Origin: Robertmurraya sp. FSL R5-0851
Lineage (GTDB): Bacteria; Bacillota; Bacilli; Bacillales; Cytobacillaceae
NCBI RefSeq assembly: GCF_038002965.1
Contig: NZ_JBBOOE010000001.1
Coordinates: 4,507,001 to 4,571,000, forward strand
Length of the DNA: 64,000 nucleotides
Direction of reading: 5' to 3'
The notes beneath the pieces are model-generated. The model saw nothing but the letters and a program-made list of their open reading frames with translations, made no database searches and was not told the origin of the DNA. Below, one piece after another: positions 1 through 7,678 of the stretch (position 1 is the stretch's first letter; every line of letters begins with the position of its first letter). Position numbers and translations under genes: made by a program.

Positions 1-274
1 TTCCATCAAGAACGCGCTGCTGCACCTTTTGTACGACCGTGTCTGACACTTCGTTATGCGCAAGATGCCCCCACCAAACAAGTACATCTGTATTCGCTAA
101 CACTTCATCCGTTAATCCATGCTCCGGCTCATCAAGAGTCGCTGTCTTCGCTTCGTAACCTGCTGAAGTTAAAAACGACGCAATCGCCCCGTGAATACCC
201 TCCGGATAAATATCCCTTACCACTGGATTCTTCTGCTCATGTCGATTCTCATTCCATACTGTTACCTTCACCAC
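1..274 (-). CDS. ThuA-like domain protein (partial, 3' end missing)
   Basis: The first ~91 codons of a gene that runs off the left edge. The protein starts [13 protein letters not shown], and further on has [13 protein letters not shown] and a [13 protein letters not shown] segment, which I recognise as the N-terminal part of ThuA-like (trehalose utilisation) proteins, a class I glutamine-amidotransferase-like fold. The GTG start at 274 is chosen because AGGAG lies 9 nt upstream (284-288); a second GTG follows immediately. Upstream lies a 42-bp element also found before the sugar ABC transporter at 4221, so this gene probably belongs to the same carbohydrate regulon. ThuA proteins are linked to conversion of disaccharides to 3-keto derivatives, but the substrate here is unknown. 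Confidence 0.75.
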   Translation of the reverse strand, partial: MVKVTVWNENRHEQKNPVVRDIYPEGIHGAIASFLTSAGYEAKTATLDEPEHGLTDEVLANTDVLVWWGHLAHNEVSDTVVQKVQQRVLDG

Positions 275-329
275 GTCAAACCACTCCTTTTACAATATCT
301 TACTCCCTATTTTAGAGATTCATAGATTT

Positions 330-371
330 TATGAAACTGCTTACATTGACTAGTAGGGTGGAAAATATTGA
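330..371 (-). promoter_or_regulatory. Shared 42-bp regulatory element, copy 1 (upstream of thuA-like gene)
   Basis: Read on the minus strand this segment matches 4136-4177 of the plus strand at 38 of 42 positions, including TCAATATTTTCCACCCT and GTCAATGTAAGC. It ends 55 nt before the GTG of the ThuA-like gene, in the same orientation relative to its gene as the second copy. A common promoter/operator bound by the AraC-type response regulator encoded at 658-2250 is the simplest inference. Confidence 0.7.
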
Positions 372-397
372 CCTGACCAGGTGTAGAAGAAATTAGA

Positions 398-605
398 TTA
401 CTATCAAATATATATATTCTGCTTCATGGGGACTTAGAAACTCTTTTGGTTACCGCTAGACTAGTTTCCCTGCTTCCACGGGAACTCAACTACCCTTTCA
501 CTTACCGTTAACCCCTTTTTCCTCCCTCCATGGGCACTCAACTACACTTTCAGTGACCATCAAACCCTATTTTCCTCATAAACAGGCACTGACACCCCCG
601 CCAAC
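398..605. repeat. 52-bp tandem repeat array (about 4 degenerate units)
   Basis: Units begin at 398 (degenerate), 450, 502 and 554, exactly 52 bp apart. They share a TTACCG-like start and a CACGGGAACTCAACTAC-like middle part. The same unit and pitch recur in a better conserved array at 52767-53078. The array fills most of the gap between the ThuA-like gene and the response regulator gene. No credible coding sequence is seen in it; an 83-codon ORF at 553-804 lies partly over the array and has no ribosome binding site. Confidence 0.7.
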
Positions 606-621
606 TCGGCCTCTTCTATTT

Positions 622-648
622 AAAAAAGAGACCACCAAAGGTAGTCTC
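622..648 (-). terminator. Rho-independent terminator of the response regulator gene
   Basis: On the minus strand GAGACTACC and GGTGGTCTC form a stem (one G-T pair) with a 3-nt loop, followed by six T, just after the stop codon at 658. Confidence 0.85.
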
Positions 649-657
649 CCAACAACT

Positions 658-2250
658 CTATTTCTTCACATCCAAACTACCCCGATACTCATTCGGCGTA
701 ATCCCCACAACCTTCTTAAACACCTTACGAAAATACTTATCATCCTGATAGCCAATCATATTCGCAATTTCATAAATTTTCAGCTGGCTATTTTTCAACA
801 ATGATTTTGCCTTTTTCATTCGAATGTTCACAATGTAATCAGAGATATTCACGTTAAATTCCTGCTTGAACTTTCTTGAAATATACTCCCGGCTAATGTA
901 AAAATGCTCAGAGATCTCTTGTAGCTTCACGTCGCGATCGAAGTTTGCCTGCAAATATGCTTCGATATCTTCAATAATATTGCTTGTCTTTCTACTAGCC
1001 TGTTTCTTCAGCTTCCTCAAAAACAAACTGATCTCGCGCCTTTTCGCAGCCACATACTCATCCAGCATGAAGTTCCCATCTTCATCAAAGAACGAATCCA
1101 CTCGCCCTTCGACATCTTCAGACACCTTCACCTCAAGCTTTTTGGCCTTATACGAGCGATTGCTCAACAGCAAGTACTCATTTTCAAACTGCAATACTTG
1201 TCTAACCGATAAGTAATCATTTTCAGTAAAATCGGCCCGCACCTGCTCAATAACCTCATCGAATGCTTCAATTTCTCCTGCTTGCATCGCTAGGTCTATG
1301 CTTGAGGTGTAGTCCATGAGGCTCTTCAACGGTTTGTCCGGCATCATATATTCCACATACACTTTGCATGCTTTCGGCTCCAATAGATTTCTGCCCACGA
1401 GTACTTTCCTCGCTTCTCGGTACGATTCCATTAGCTGTGCGCTTTCACCGACCATTTTTCCTAACGCCATCGGACAAGCGATATTCATGGCCGCTTGCAG
1501 AGATTCATAAATGCCAGCAAGAATGTCCCCGACCTCATCAAACCGGTCCCAAAAGATGATCACAACCTCACCTTTGTTGGATAAATATCGAAACCCGATT
1601 CCGCATTCTTTTTCTAGTAAAATCTCGTTCACCACATTTAGTACTGTAAAATAGGCTAAATCACGATCTCCACTAAAGGCTTCAATCGTACTTCGGTTCA
1701 CCCGAATGATCCCCACCGTGTAGCTTCGAGATGACTGAAACCCTAATTCCTCAAACAGACCCTCGTCTACACCTTCATCACTATTCATGAGCTGCGTCAA
1801 CTTTCGGTCGCGGTAGACAGGCTTCATCATGTTCATCAACTGTCCGCTAGTCTCTTCTTTTTTCCGCTCCTCTTCTTCCTCTTTCCATTCGTTCACAGCC
1901 GTTTCTAGCGTTTGATTCAATATCTCCGGATCAACCGGCTTCAGCAAATAATCCGTGCTTCCGAAGTGAATAGCTTTTCTCATATAATGATAGTCATCGT
2001 ATCCAGTGACGACGATCACCTTGCTTGAGGGGTGATTTCCTTTGATCCATTCAAGTAGCTTCGTGCCGTCCATTTTCGGCATTTTCATATCGGAAAAAAT
2101 AATCTCTGGACGGTGTTTTTCGATCAGGTTCGTTGCTTCTTCCCCATTGCTCGCTTCATAGATCGTGGTGATTCCGTGCTTCTCCCACTCCCCTAGAAGT
2201 TTGATTCCTTCACGTACATGCGTTTCATCATCAACAATTAAAACGATCAC
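658..2250 (-). CDS. YesN-type AraC-family response regulator
   Basis: A 530-residue response regulator. Residues 1-120 form a receiver domain with acidic D7/D8, phosphoacceptor D54 in IIFSDMKMP and the conserved lysine in YLLKPVD. The C-terminal ~100 residues form two AraC/XylS helix-turn-helix units (EISEHFYISREYISRKFK; EIANMIGYQDDKYFRKVFKK). This matches the YesN family, which activates genes for carbohydrate uptake. The GTG start at 2250 follows GGAGGGG and lies 2 nt after the stop of the kinase gene, so the two are one operon. Its likely targets are the sugar transporter at 4221-7400 and the ThuA-like gene, both preceded by the same 42-bp element. The middle region (about 120-420) has no recognisable motif. 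Confidence 0.92.
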   Translation of the reverse strand: MIVLIVDDETHVREGIKLLGEWEKHGITTIYEASNGEEATNLIEKHRPEIIFSDMKMPKMDGTKLLEWIKGNHPSSKVIVVTGYDDYHYMRKAIHFGSTDYLLKPVDPEILNQTLETAVNEWKEEEEERKKEETSGQLMNMMKPVYRDRKLTQLMNSDEGVDEGLFEELGFQSSRSYTVGIIRVNRSTIEAFSGDRDLAYFTVLNVVNEILLEKECGIGFRYLSNKGEVVIIFWDRFDEVGDILAGIYESLQAAMNIACPMALGKMVGESAQLMESYREARKVLVGRNLLEPKACKVYVEYMMPDKPLKSLMDYTSSIDLAMQAGEIEAFDEVIEQVRADFTENDYLSVRQVLQFENEYLLLSNRSYKAKKLEVKVSEDVEGRVDSFFDEDGNFMLDEYVAAKRREISLFLRKLKKQASRKTSNIIEDIEAYLQANFDRDVKLQEISEHFYISREYISRKFKQEFNVNISDYIVNIRMKKAKSLLKNSQLKIYEIANMIGYQDDKYFRKVFKKVVGITPNEYRGSLDVKK

Positions 2251-2252
2251 GG

Positions 2253-4046
2253 CTAGTTCCCCTCCTTCGGCATTTCAACAGGAATGCTCATGCTTACAAC
2301 AAAGCCTTCTTCTCCATTTTTATAAATGGAAAAATCCGCTTGATTTCGATAATAAATTACTAAGCGATCATAAATATTTTTCAGGCCGATCGATGCCGAT
2401 GACTTCTCCGCATCACTATATAATTCGTGACGAATAAGGGTTAATTGCTCATCGGTTACTCCGGCTCCATTGTCCTTCACGGAGATTTTAAGCATCCCGT
2501 TCTCCTGGACAGCCGCTGAAATGATGATCGATTGTTTGTCTGTATGCTGATCAAAGCCATGCTTAAAGCAATTTTCAACAATTGGCTGCAGAATCATCTT
2601 CGGAACGAGAATTCCCTCGGTTTCCTTTTGAATCACTAAATGAAAGTTAAATTGATCATCAAATCGTTGTTTTTGTAACTGCAAGTACGCTTTCACATGC
2701 CGTATTTCATGTGAAAGCGGGACGATATCGTCTTTCATATTCATGCTATAGCGCATAATTGCTGCAAGTGACGTTAGCAAGGTATACACCTTTGTCCCGT
2801 TTGCTTTGAGTGCCAACGTGCCAATCGACTGGAGCGAATTATATAAAAAATGCGGATTGATTTGCGAGCGTAAGACGCGAAGCTGGGAAGCTTTATTTTC
2901 AATTTCCAACCGGTATTCGCGCTCGATCAATTCATTTATTTTTTCAATCATGCTCTTAAAATGTTTTCCTAGCATACCAATTTCATCATTTCCTAATGAC
3001 TCAAAATCAGCCTTGAACTCCCCTTTTTCTACTCTTTTCATATTGGAAATAAGCACTTTGATAGGGGCTGTAATTTTAAAAGAAACAAACATCGTTGCTC
3101 CTAGTACGACGACCATGGTTACAATCCCGATCAGGATGTTCGTATAGGCGGTCTGGCGAGCGATTTGGTACAACACATCATACGGAATACGCTTGGCAAT
3201 ATACCAATTTTCAACAGGTCCTGAAAATTGGTCAAACACGATGACCCCTTCGTCCCATTCTAGGCTCTTTGTGGATACCGGTTGCTCCTTGATTGGTTCG
3301 TACCAACTCTCCTTCATTGGTTCTCCAATCACTTCTTCATTAGAGGAATACACCACGATTCCCTGATCATTCACAATGAAAAGCTCTTCGGCGTCCTTTG
3401 TATATAACCGATCCGCTACCGCACCGATTCTTGATAAATTAATATCAATCGAAAGAAAACCTAATATATCTTCCGCTGGTACGTCGCGAATAATGCTATG
3501 AAAGCTGAGGACCTTTGTACTCTGTGATTTTGGTATAAAGGCCATATTGTTATAGCTGGATATTTCATGTGGCGGTTCAATTAAATAAAAATCCTCATGA
3601 TCGGGTAGCTGCGCGTAATAAGGATGCGACATGATATTCTCGTATTCACCCCTGCCACTAATCGTAGAATGATAGTTCGTAAACGAGTCCTTATCCTTAT
3701 CAATATACAAATGCATTTGTTCAATTTCAGGACGTGTATTAAATAAATACGCTAGCGCGCGTCGGATTTCTTCTTGGTTACTCCCAATGTCTCCCGATAC
3801 TCCTTCTCTCATCACGCTCATTAGCGGGTCATAGCGATAGAGCACCGTTGACATTTGTGCAATATCTTCCAGATAAACCGTTAGCTCCTGCTCACCTTTT
3901 GTGATAAGGTCATGATTCGTGGAGACAAACTGATCATTAATAGAGTTGGTTGTTTGGTAATAGGTGATTCCAATCGCTGTACCAAATGGAAGGATGGTTG
4001 CCAGCATTAAAAAGATGATTAACTTTTTTCTAATTCCCCACTTCAT
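2253..4046 (-). CDS. YesM-type sensor histidine kinase
   Basis: Membrane sensor kinase of the LytS/YesM (His_kinase PF06580) group, about 597 residues. A first membrane helix near residues 9-30 is followed by a ~260-residue extracellular sensor region, a second helix (ILIGIVTMVVVLGATMFV), a HAMP segment, the phosphoacceptor motif LRSQINPHFLYNSLQS and an HATPase domain (PIVENCFKHGF, VKDNGAGV). An upstream in-frame ATG at 4094 exists, but the ATG at 4046 is preferred because GAGGAGGAGCAGGGAG lies directly before it. It is translationally coupled to the response regulator. Location next to a sugar ABC importer suggests that it senses an extracellular carbohydrate or the loaded binding protein. 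Confidence 0.92.
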   Translation of the reverse strand: MKWGIRKKLIIFLMLATILPFGTAIGITYYQTTNSINDQFVSTNHDLITKGEQELTVYLEDIAQMSTVLYRYDPLMSVMREGVSGDIGSNQEEIRRALAYLFNTRPEIEQMHLYIDKDKDSFTNYHSTISGRGEYENIMSHPYYAQLPDHEDFYLIEPPHEISSYNNMAFIPKSQSTKVLSFHSIIRDVPAEDILGFLSIDINLSRIGAVADRLYTKDAEELFIVNDQGIVVYSSNEEVIGEPMKESWYEPIKEQPVSTKSLEWDEGVIVFDQFSGPVENWYIAKRIPYDVLYQIARQTAYTNILIGIVTMVVVLGATMFVSFKITAPIKVLISNMKRVEKGEFKADFESLGNDEIGMLGKHFKSMIEKINELIEREYRLEIENKASQLRVLRSQINPHFLYNSLQSIGTLALKANGTKVYTLLTSLAAIMRYSMNMKDDIVPLSHEIRHVKAYLQLQKQRFDDQFNFHLVIQKETEGILVPKMILQPIVENCFKHGFDQHTDKQSIIISAAVQENGMLKISVKDNGAGVTDEQLTLIRHELYSDAEKSSASIGLKNIYDRLVIYYRNQADFSIYKNGEEGFVVSMSIPVEMPKEGN

Positions 4047-4135
4047 AGCTCCCTGCTCCTCCTCGGACACGAAATCCCACTCATTGTAGCACAATTTTCT
4101 TGGACTTTAACAGAGGGTGTAAAAAATGAAACCGT

Positions 4136-4177
4136 TCAATATTTTCCACCCTGTTGGTCAATGTAAGCCGTTTCATA
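4136..4177 (+). promoter_or_regulatory. Shared 42-bp regulatory element, copy 2 (upstream of ABC transporter)
   Basis: Second copy of the element at 330-371 (38 of 42 identical). Here it is flanked by TGAAAC at 4127 and GTTTCA at 4170, a 6-bp inverted pair not seen in the other copy. It lies 43 nt before the permease start and within the divergent gap to the kinase gene, so it could serve one or both directions. Confidence 0.7.
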
Positions 4178-4220
4178 GTTTTTTAAAATAGTTGAAAATA
4201 GGACTATGGAGGTGCAGGGG

Positions 4221-5189
4221 ATGAATAGTCAAAGTAATGTAAAAGAAGTTGACGGGGCAGTTGTTGTTAGTGAGAAACGCACGCAAAAAGCTGTGTCCAC
4301 TCCTTTGTTTAGTAAAAAGAAGCTGAAAGATGCAGGATTGTTCACCTTATTCGTTGGACCTGTATTCTTAGCATTTACCTTAATTGTCCTAATTCCTTTC
4401 TTTTCGGGTGTTTATTATGCATTTACGGATTGGAACGGGATTACGGGGTCGGTCCAGTGGGTTGGACTTGATAACTTTAAGTATTTGATTTTTGAAGATA
4501 AACAGTTTCACGCTTCCTTCCTTCTAACGACGAAATATACGATTGTAGCAATCTTGCTCACAAACGTGATCGGGTTTGGATTAGCGATTCTCGTGACACA
4601 AATGCTGAAAACGAGAAATATTTTACGAACAGTCTTCTTCATGCCGAATCTACTTGGTGGTCTTTTACTAGGATTCATTTGGCAGTTTATTTTTGTAAAA
4701 GGATTCGCTTCTATCGGTGAAATCACAGGAATTCCACTTTTTGAACTAGCTTGGCTAGGAGATGCAAGCACAGCCTTTTGGGGAATTGTGATTGTCAGCG
4801 TGTGGCAAGGTGCAGGTTACATCATGATCATCTATATCGCGGCACTACAAAATGTTCCACAAGAATTAATTGAAGCAGCAAGAATTGACGGGGCTAACAG
4901 ATTTCAAATTCTCCGTCACATCACGATGCCATTAGTTGCACCAGCTGTAACGATCTGTTTATTCTTAACAACGGCATCCTCTTTTAAAATCTTTGATGCG
5001 AACCTATCGCTAACGAATGGTGGGCCATTTAAATCAACGGAAATGTTAGCGCTTAATATTTATACAGAGGCTTTCGTTAATAACCGTTACGGAATTGGTG
5101 AAGCCAAGGCATTGATCTTCTTCCTTGTCGTAGCTGCAATTACCGTATTACAAGTGACGATTTCTAAGAAAAGGGAGGTTGAATCGTGA
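4221..5189 (+). CDS. Sugar ABC transporter permease (MalF/UgpA type)
   Basis: Inner-membrane permease of a carbohydrate ABC importer, with six hydrophobic segments and the EAA loop near the C-terminus (QELIEAARIDGANRFQILRHITMPLVAP) that contacts the ATPase. The TNGGPFKSTEMLALNIYTEAF segment is typical of MalF/LacF-like CUT1 permeases. The ATG at 4221 is chosen over the in-frame ATG at 4206 because the latter would bury the GGAGGT site (4208-4213) in the coding sequence. It is the first gene of a three-gene operon with the second permease and the binding protein. No ATPase gene is present, so a shared MsmX-like ATPase elsewhere is likely. The substrate is unknown. Confidence 0.92.
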   Translation: MNSQSNVKEVDGAVVVSEKRTQKAVSTPLFSKKKLKDAGLFTLFVGPVFLAFTLIVLIPFFSGVYYAFTDWNGITGSVQWVGLDNFKYLIFEDKQFHASFLLTTKYTIVAILLTNVIGFGLAILVTQMLKTRNILRTVFFMPNLLGGLLLGFIWQFIFVKGFASIGEITGIPLFELAWLGDASTAFWGIVIVSVWQGAGYIMIIYIAALQNVPQELIEAARIDGANRFQILRHITMPLVAPAVTICLFLTTASSFKIFDANLSLTNGGPFKSTEMLALNIYTEAFVNNRYGIGEAKALIFFLVVAAITVLQVTISKKREVES

Positions 5190-6016
5190 TGGGTCACAAG
5201 TATTCATGGAGAACCTTCAGTGTTGAGATCTTTGCGATTGTACTCGGACTTTTGTTCCTAGTCCCTTTCTATTATGTGGTGTCAAACTCCTTGAAGCCTT
5301 TTGCCGAAATTTTAACGAATACGTCGGCATTACCGAAAGTGTTTCAGTTTGAAAACTATGTACGAGCTTTTGAAATGCTTGATTTCTTTAACGTTTTTAA
5401 AAATTCGTTGATTATAACGATTGCTAGTAATGTAGTTTTGGTGATCTTTTGCTCGATGGCGGCGTATATGCTCGTTCGTACGAAAAAGAAGATTAGTAAT
5501 ATCATCTTTATGACCTTCGTTGCTGCGATGATTATTCCGTTCCAATCCATTATGATTCCGCTGATTAAAACAGCTGGAAATTTTGGATTACTGAACAGCG
5601 TGTGGGGCCTTGTGATTATGTATTTAGGCTTCGGGTCTGGAATGACGATCTTCTTGTACCACGGTTTTATTAAAGGAATTCCGGTTGAACTGGAAGAAGC
5701 AGCAATCATTGATGGTTGTTCTAGATTCGGCGTCTTCTGGAGAATTGTTTTTCCACTATTGAAGCCGATTACGGTGACGATTGTGATTTTAAACAGCTTA
5801 TGGATTTGGAATGACTTCCTATTGCCGTCTCTTGTTCTTCAGGATCCGGAGCTAAGAACGATTCCACTTGCGACTTTCTTCTTCTTCGGTCAATATACGA
5901 AGCAATGGGATTTAGCACTAGCTGCATTGGTACTTGGTATCATTCCGTTATTGATTTTCTTCTTCTCGATGCAAAAACACATCATTAAGGGGATTACTAG
6001 TGGTTCGATTAAGTAA
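5186..6016 (+). CDS. Sugar ABC transporter permease (MalG/UgpE type)
   Basis: Second permease of the importer, 276 residues, with six membrane helices and the EAA motif PVELEEAAIIDGCSRFGVFW. The C-terminal ITSGSIKG-like end (HIIKGITSGSIK) is characteristic of CUT1 MalG-type permeases. The gene overlaps the stop of the upstream permease. Either GTG at 5186 or ATG at 5189 could start it; GGGAGG at 5173-5178 suits both. It forms the heterodimeric channel with the product of 4221-5189. Confidence 0.92.
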   Translation: MMGHKYSWRTFSVEIFAIVLGLLFLVPFYYVVSNSLKPFAEILTNTSALPKVFQFENYVRAFEMLDFFNVFKNSLIITIASNVVLVIFCSMAAYMLVRTKKKISNIIFMTFVAAMIIPFQSIMIPLIKTAGNFGLLNSVWGLVIMYLGFGSGMTIFLYHGFIKGIPVELEEAAIIDGCSRFGVFWRIVFPLLKPITVTIVILNSLWIWNDFLLPSLVLQDPELRTIPLATFFFFGQYTKQWDLALAALVLGIIPLLIFFFSMQKHIIKGITSGSIK

Positions 6017-6104
6017 GGGTTTTACCTCCACAGTCTGAAAAAGCTCCGGCTGTGGAATCAAATATAAAAATTTTAAAGATCTTTTTCCAAGGGGGAAAAC
6101 AAAA

Positions 6105-7400
6105 ATGGCTTTAAAGTTGAAAAAGTATTCTGTTTTAGCAGGTGTATTGTCTGCCTCACTTCTTTTAGGAGCTTGTTCAAGTGATAGCACTTCTGGCGAC
6201 AAAGAAGGTGCAAGCAAGGACGATAAAGTAGTAATTGATATTTTCCAAGGAAAGGTTGAAATTGCTGATCAATTGAAAGCGTTAACAGATGAGTATACTA
6301 AAGAACACCCTGATGTGACTTTTAATATTGAAACAGTTGGTGGCGGTGCGGACGGTGCTGCTGCACTAAAAGCAAAATTTGCTTCAAATAAAGCACCTGA
6401 TATTTTCACAAATGATGGAGATGCACAATTACTGGTTTGGCAGGATAAGTTAGAAGATTTATCTGACCAACCTTGGGTAGCTGACGCATTCGAAGGTACT
6501 CTAGATGGTATGACATCTGATGGGAAAATTTACGGTATGCCTTTAAATATGGAAGGTTACGGCTTTGCTTATAACAAAGAATTATTCGAAAAAGCAGGTA
6601 TCACGGAGCTTCCTACGACGTTCTCTGAATTAGAAGCTGCAGCTAAGAAGCTTCAAGATGCTGGCATTACTCCATTCTCGATCGGTTATGGCGAGTGGTG
6701 GGTATTAGCAAACCACGGCTTAAACGTTCCATTTGCTTACCAAGAAGACACAGATGCTTTCTTCACTGGCTTAAACGACGGTTCTGGTAAAATTGAAGGC
6801 AACGAATTCGTAAGCAAGTACTTTGATTTAATCGACTTAACGATTAAGTATGGTAACAAAAATCCATTAACAACTGACTACAACACACAAGTAACGCTAT
6901 TCGCTACTGGCGAAGCTGCAATGACGCAACAAGGGAACTGGATTCAACCAATGTTAGACAAGATCAACCCTGAAATTGAAGTTGGATTTATTCCAATGCC
7001 AATTACAGATGATGCAGCACAAGCAGATAAGCTAATGGTTGACGTACCAAGTAACTGGGTTGTTCACAACGGTTCAACGGATGAAGAAAAAGAAGTAGCA
7101 AAAGACTTCTTAAACTGGATGGTTACCTCTGAAGCTGGTAAGACGGCATTAACAAAAGAATTCAAGTACATCCCTGCATTCAAGTCAGTTGAAGCATCAG
7201 CTGACGACATCGGACCTCTAGGCGCTGACCTTCTAAAGTACTCTCAAGAAGGCAAAACGTACTCTTGGCAGTTCATGAAGTACCCAGACGGTGCTGGTCA
7301 AGAATTCGGTGCAGCTCTTCAAGCATACGTTGGCGGCCAAGCATCTAAAGAAGACACAATGAAAGCCTTCGACGCAACTTGGCAGAAGCTTAAGAAATAA
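6105..7400 (+). CDS. Extracellular sugar-binding lipoprotein of ABC transporter
   Basis: Solute-binding lipoprotein of the SBP_bac_1 (CUT1) family, 431 residues. A signal peptide ends in the lipobox LLGAC with the lipidated Cys at residue 24, followed by an Asp/Ser/Lys-rich linker. Typical CUT1 segments follow: GKIYGMPLNMEGYGFAYNKELFEKAGI and GEAAMTQQGNWIQPML. AAGGGGG precedes the ATG. It captures the sugar outside the membrane and delivers it to the two permeases upstream. A strong terminator follows, closing the operon. The sugar specificity cannot be read from the sequence. Confidence 0.93.
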   Translation: MALKLKKYSVLAGVLSASLLLGACSSDSTSGDKEGASKDDKVVIDIFQGKVEIADQLKALTDEYTKEHPDVTFNIETVGGGADGAAALKAKFASNKAPDIFTNDGDAQLLVWQDKLEDLSDQPWVADAFEGTLDGMTSDGKIYGMPLNMEGYGFAYNKELFEKAGITELPTTFSELEAAAKKLQDAGITPFSIGYGEWWVLANHGLNVPFAYQEDTDAFFTGLNDGSGKIEGNEFVSKYFDLIDLTIKYGNKNPLTTDYNTQVTLFATGEAAMTQQGNWIQPMLDKINPEIEVGFIPMPITDDAAQADKLMVDVPSNWVVHNGSTDEEKEVAKDFLNWMVTSEAGKTALTKEFKYIPAFKSVEASADDIGPLGADLLKYSQEGKTYSWQFMKYPDGAGQEFGAALQAYVGGQASKEDTMKAFDATWQKLKK

Positions 7401-7424
7401 GTAGTAAAACATAAGATTCACTGA

Positions 7425-7453
7425 CTGACTCAACTAAGTTGGGTCAGTTTTTT
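7425..7453 (+). terminator. Terminator of sugar ABC transporter operon
   Basis: CTGACTCAAC and GTTGGGTCAG form a ten-pair stem (one G-T pair) with a 3-nt loop, followed by six T, 24 nt after the binding protein stop codon. Confidence 0.9.
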
Positions 7454-7469
7454 GTATTGCCCCCCCGAC

Positions 7470-7623
7470 TGTCCACCCGACACGGACAAAAAGGGCAGTT
7501 CTGTCCACGAACGGTGACAGACACCCTAAAAAGACACTTCTCTACATTCTGTCCACGAACGGTGTCAGACACCGCAAAAAGACACTTCCTCACTTTCTGT
7601 CCGCGAGGGGTGTCTGTCACTGC
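7470..7623. repeat. 48-bp palindromic repeat array, locus A
   Basis: Three units with GGTGACAGACACC, GGTGTCAGACACC and GGTGTCTGTCACT start 48 bp apart (7512, 7560, 7608). Each is preceded by TGTCC[A/G]CG. The first two are followed by AAAAAGACACTTC. GGTGTCAGACACC is a perfect palindrome around its central base. Reading frames through this array create a false N-terminal extension of the next gene. Confidence 0.8.
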
Positions 7624-7678
7624 ATTCAGTGGTATAATGGAGGATAGACTATTTTTGATAACGGGAGGGTTGGACGGA

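Noticed and set aside
553..804. 83-codon ORF on the plus strand
   Set aside because: It lies over the 52-bp array, a terminator and the 3' end of the response regulator gene, has no RBS and a low-complexity translation.
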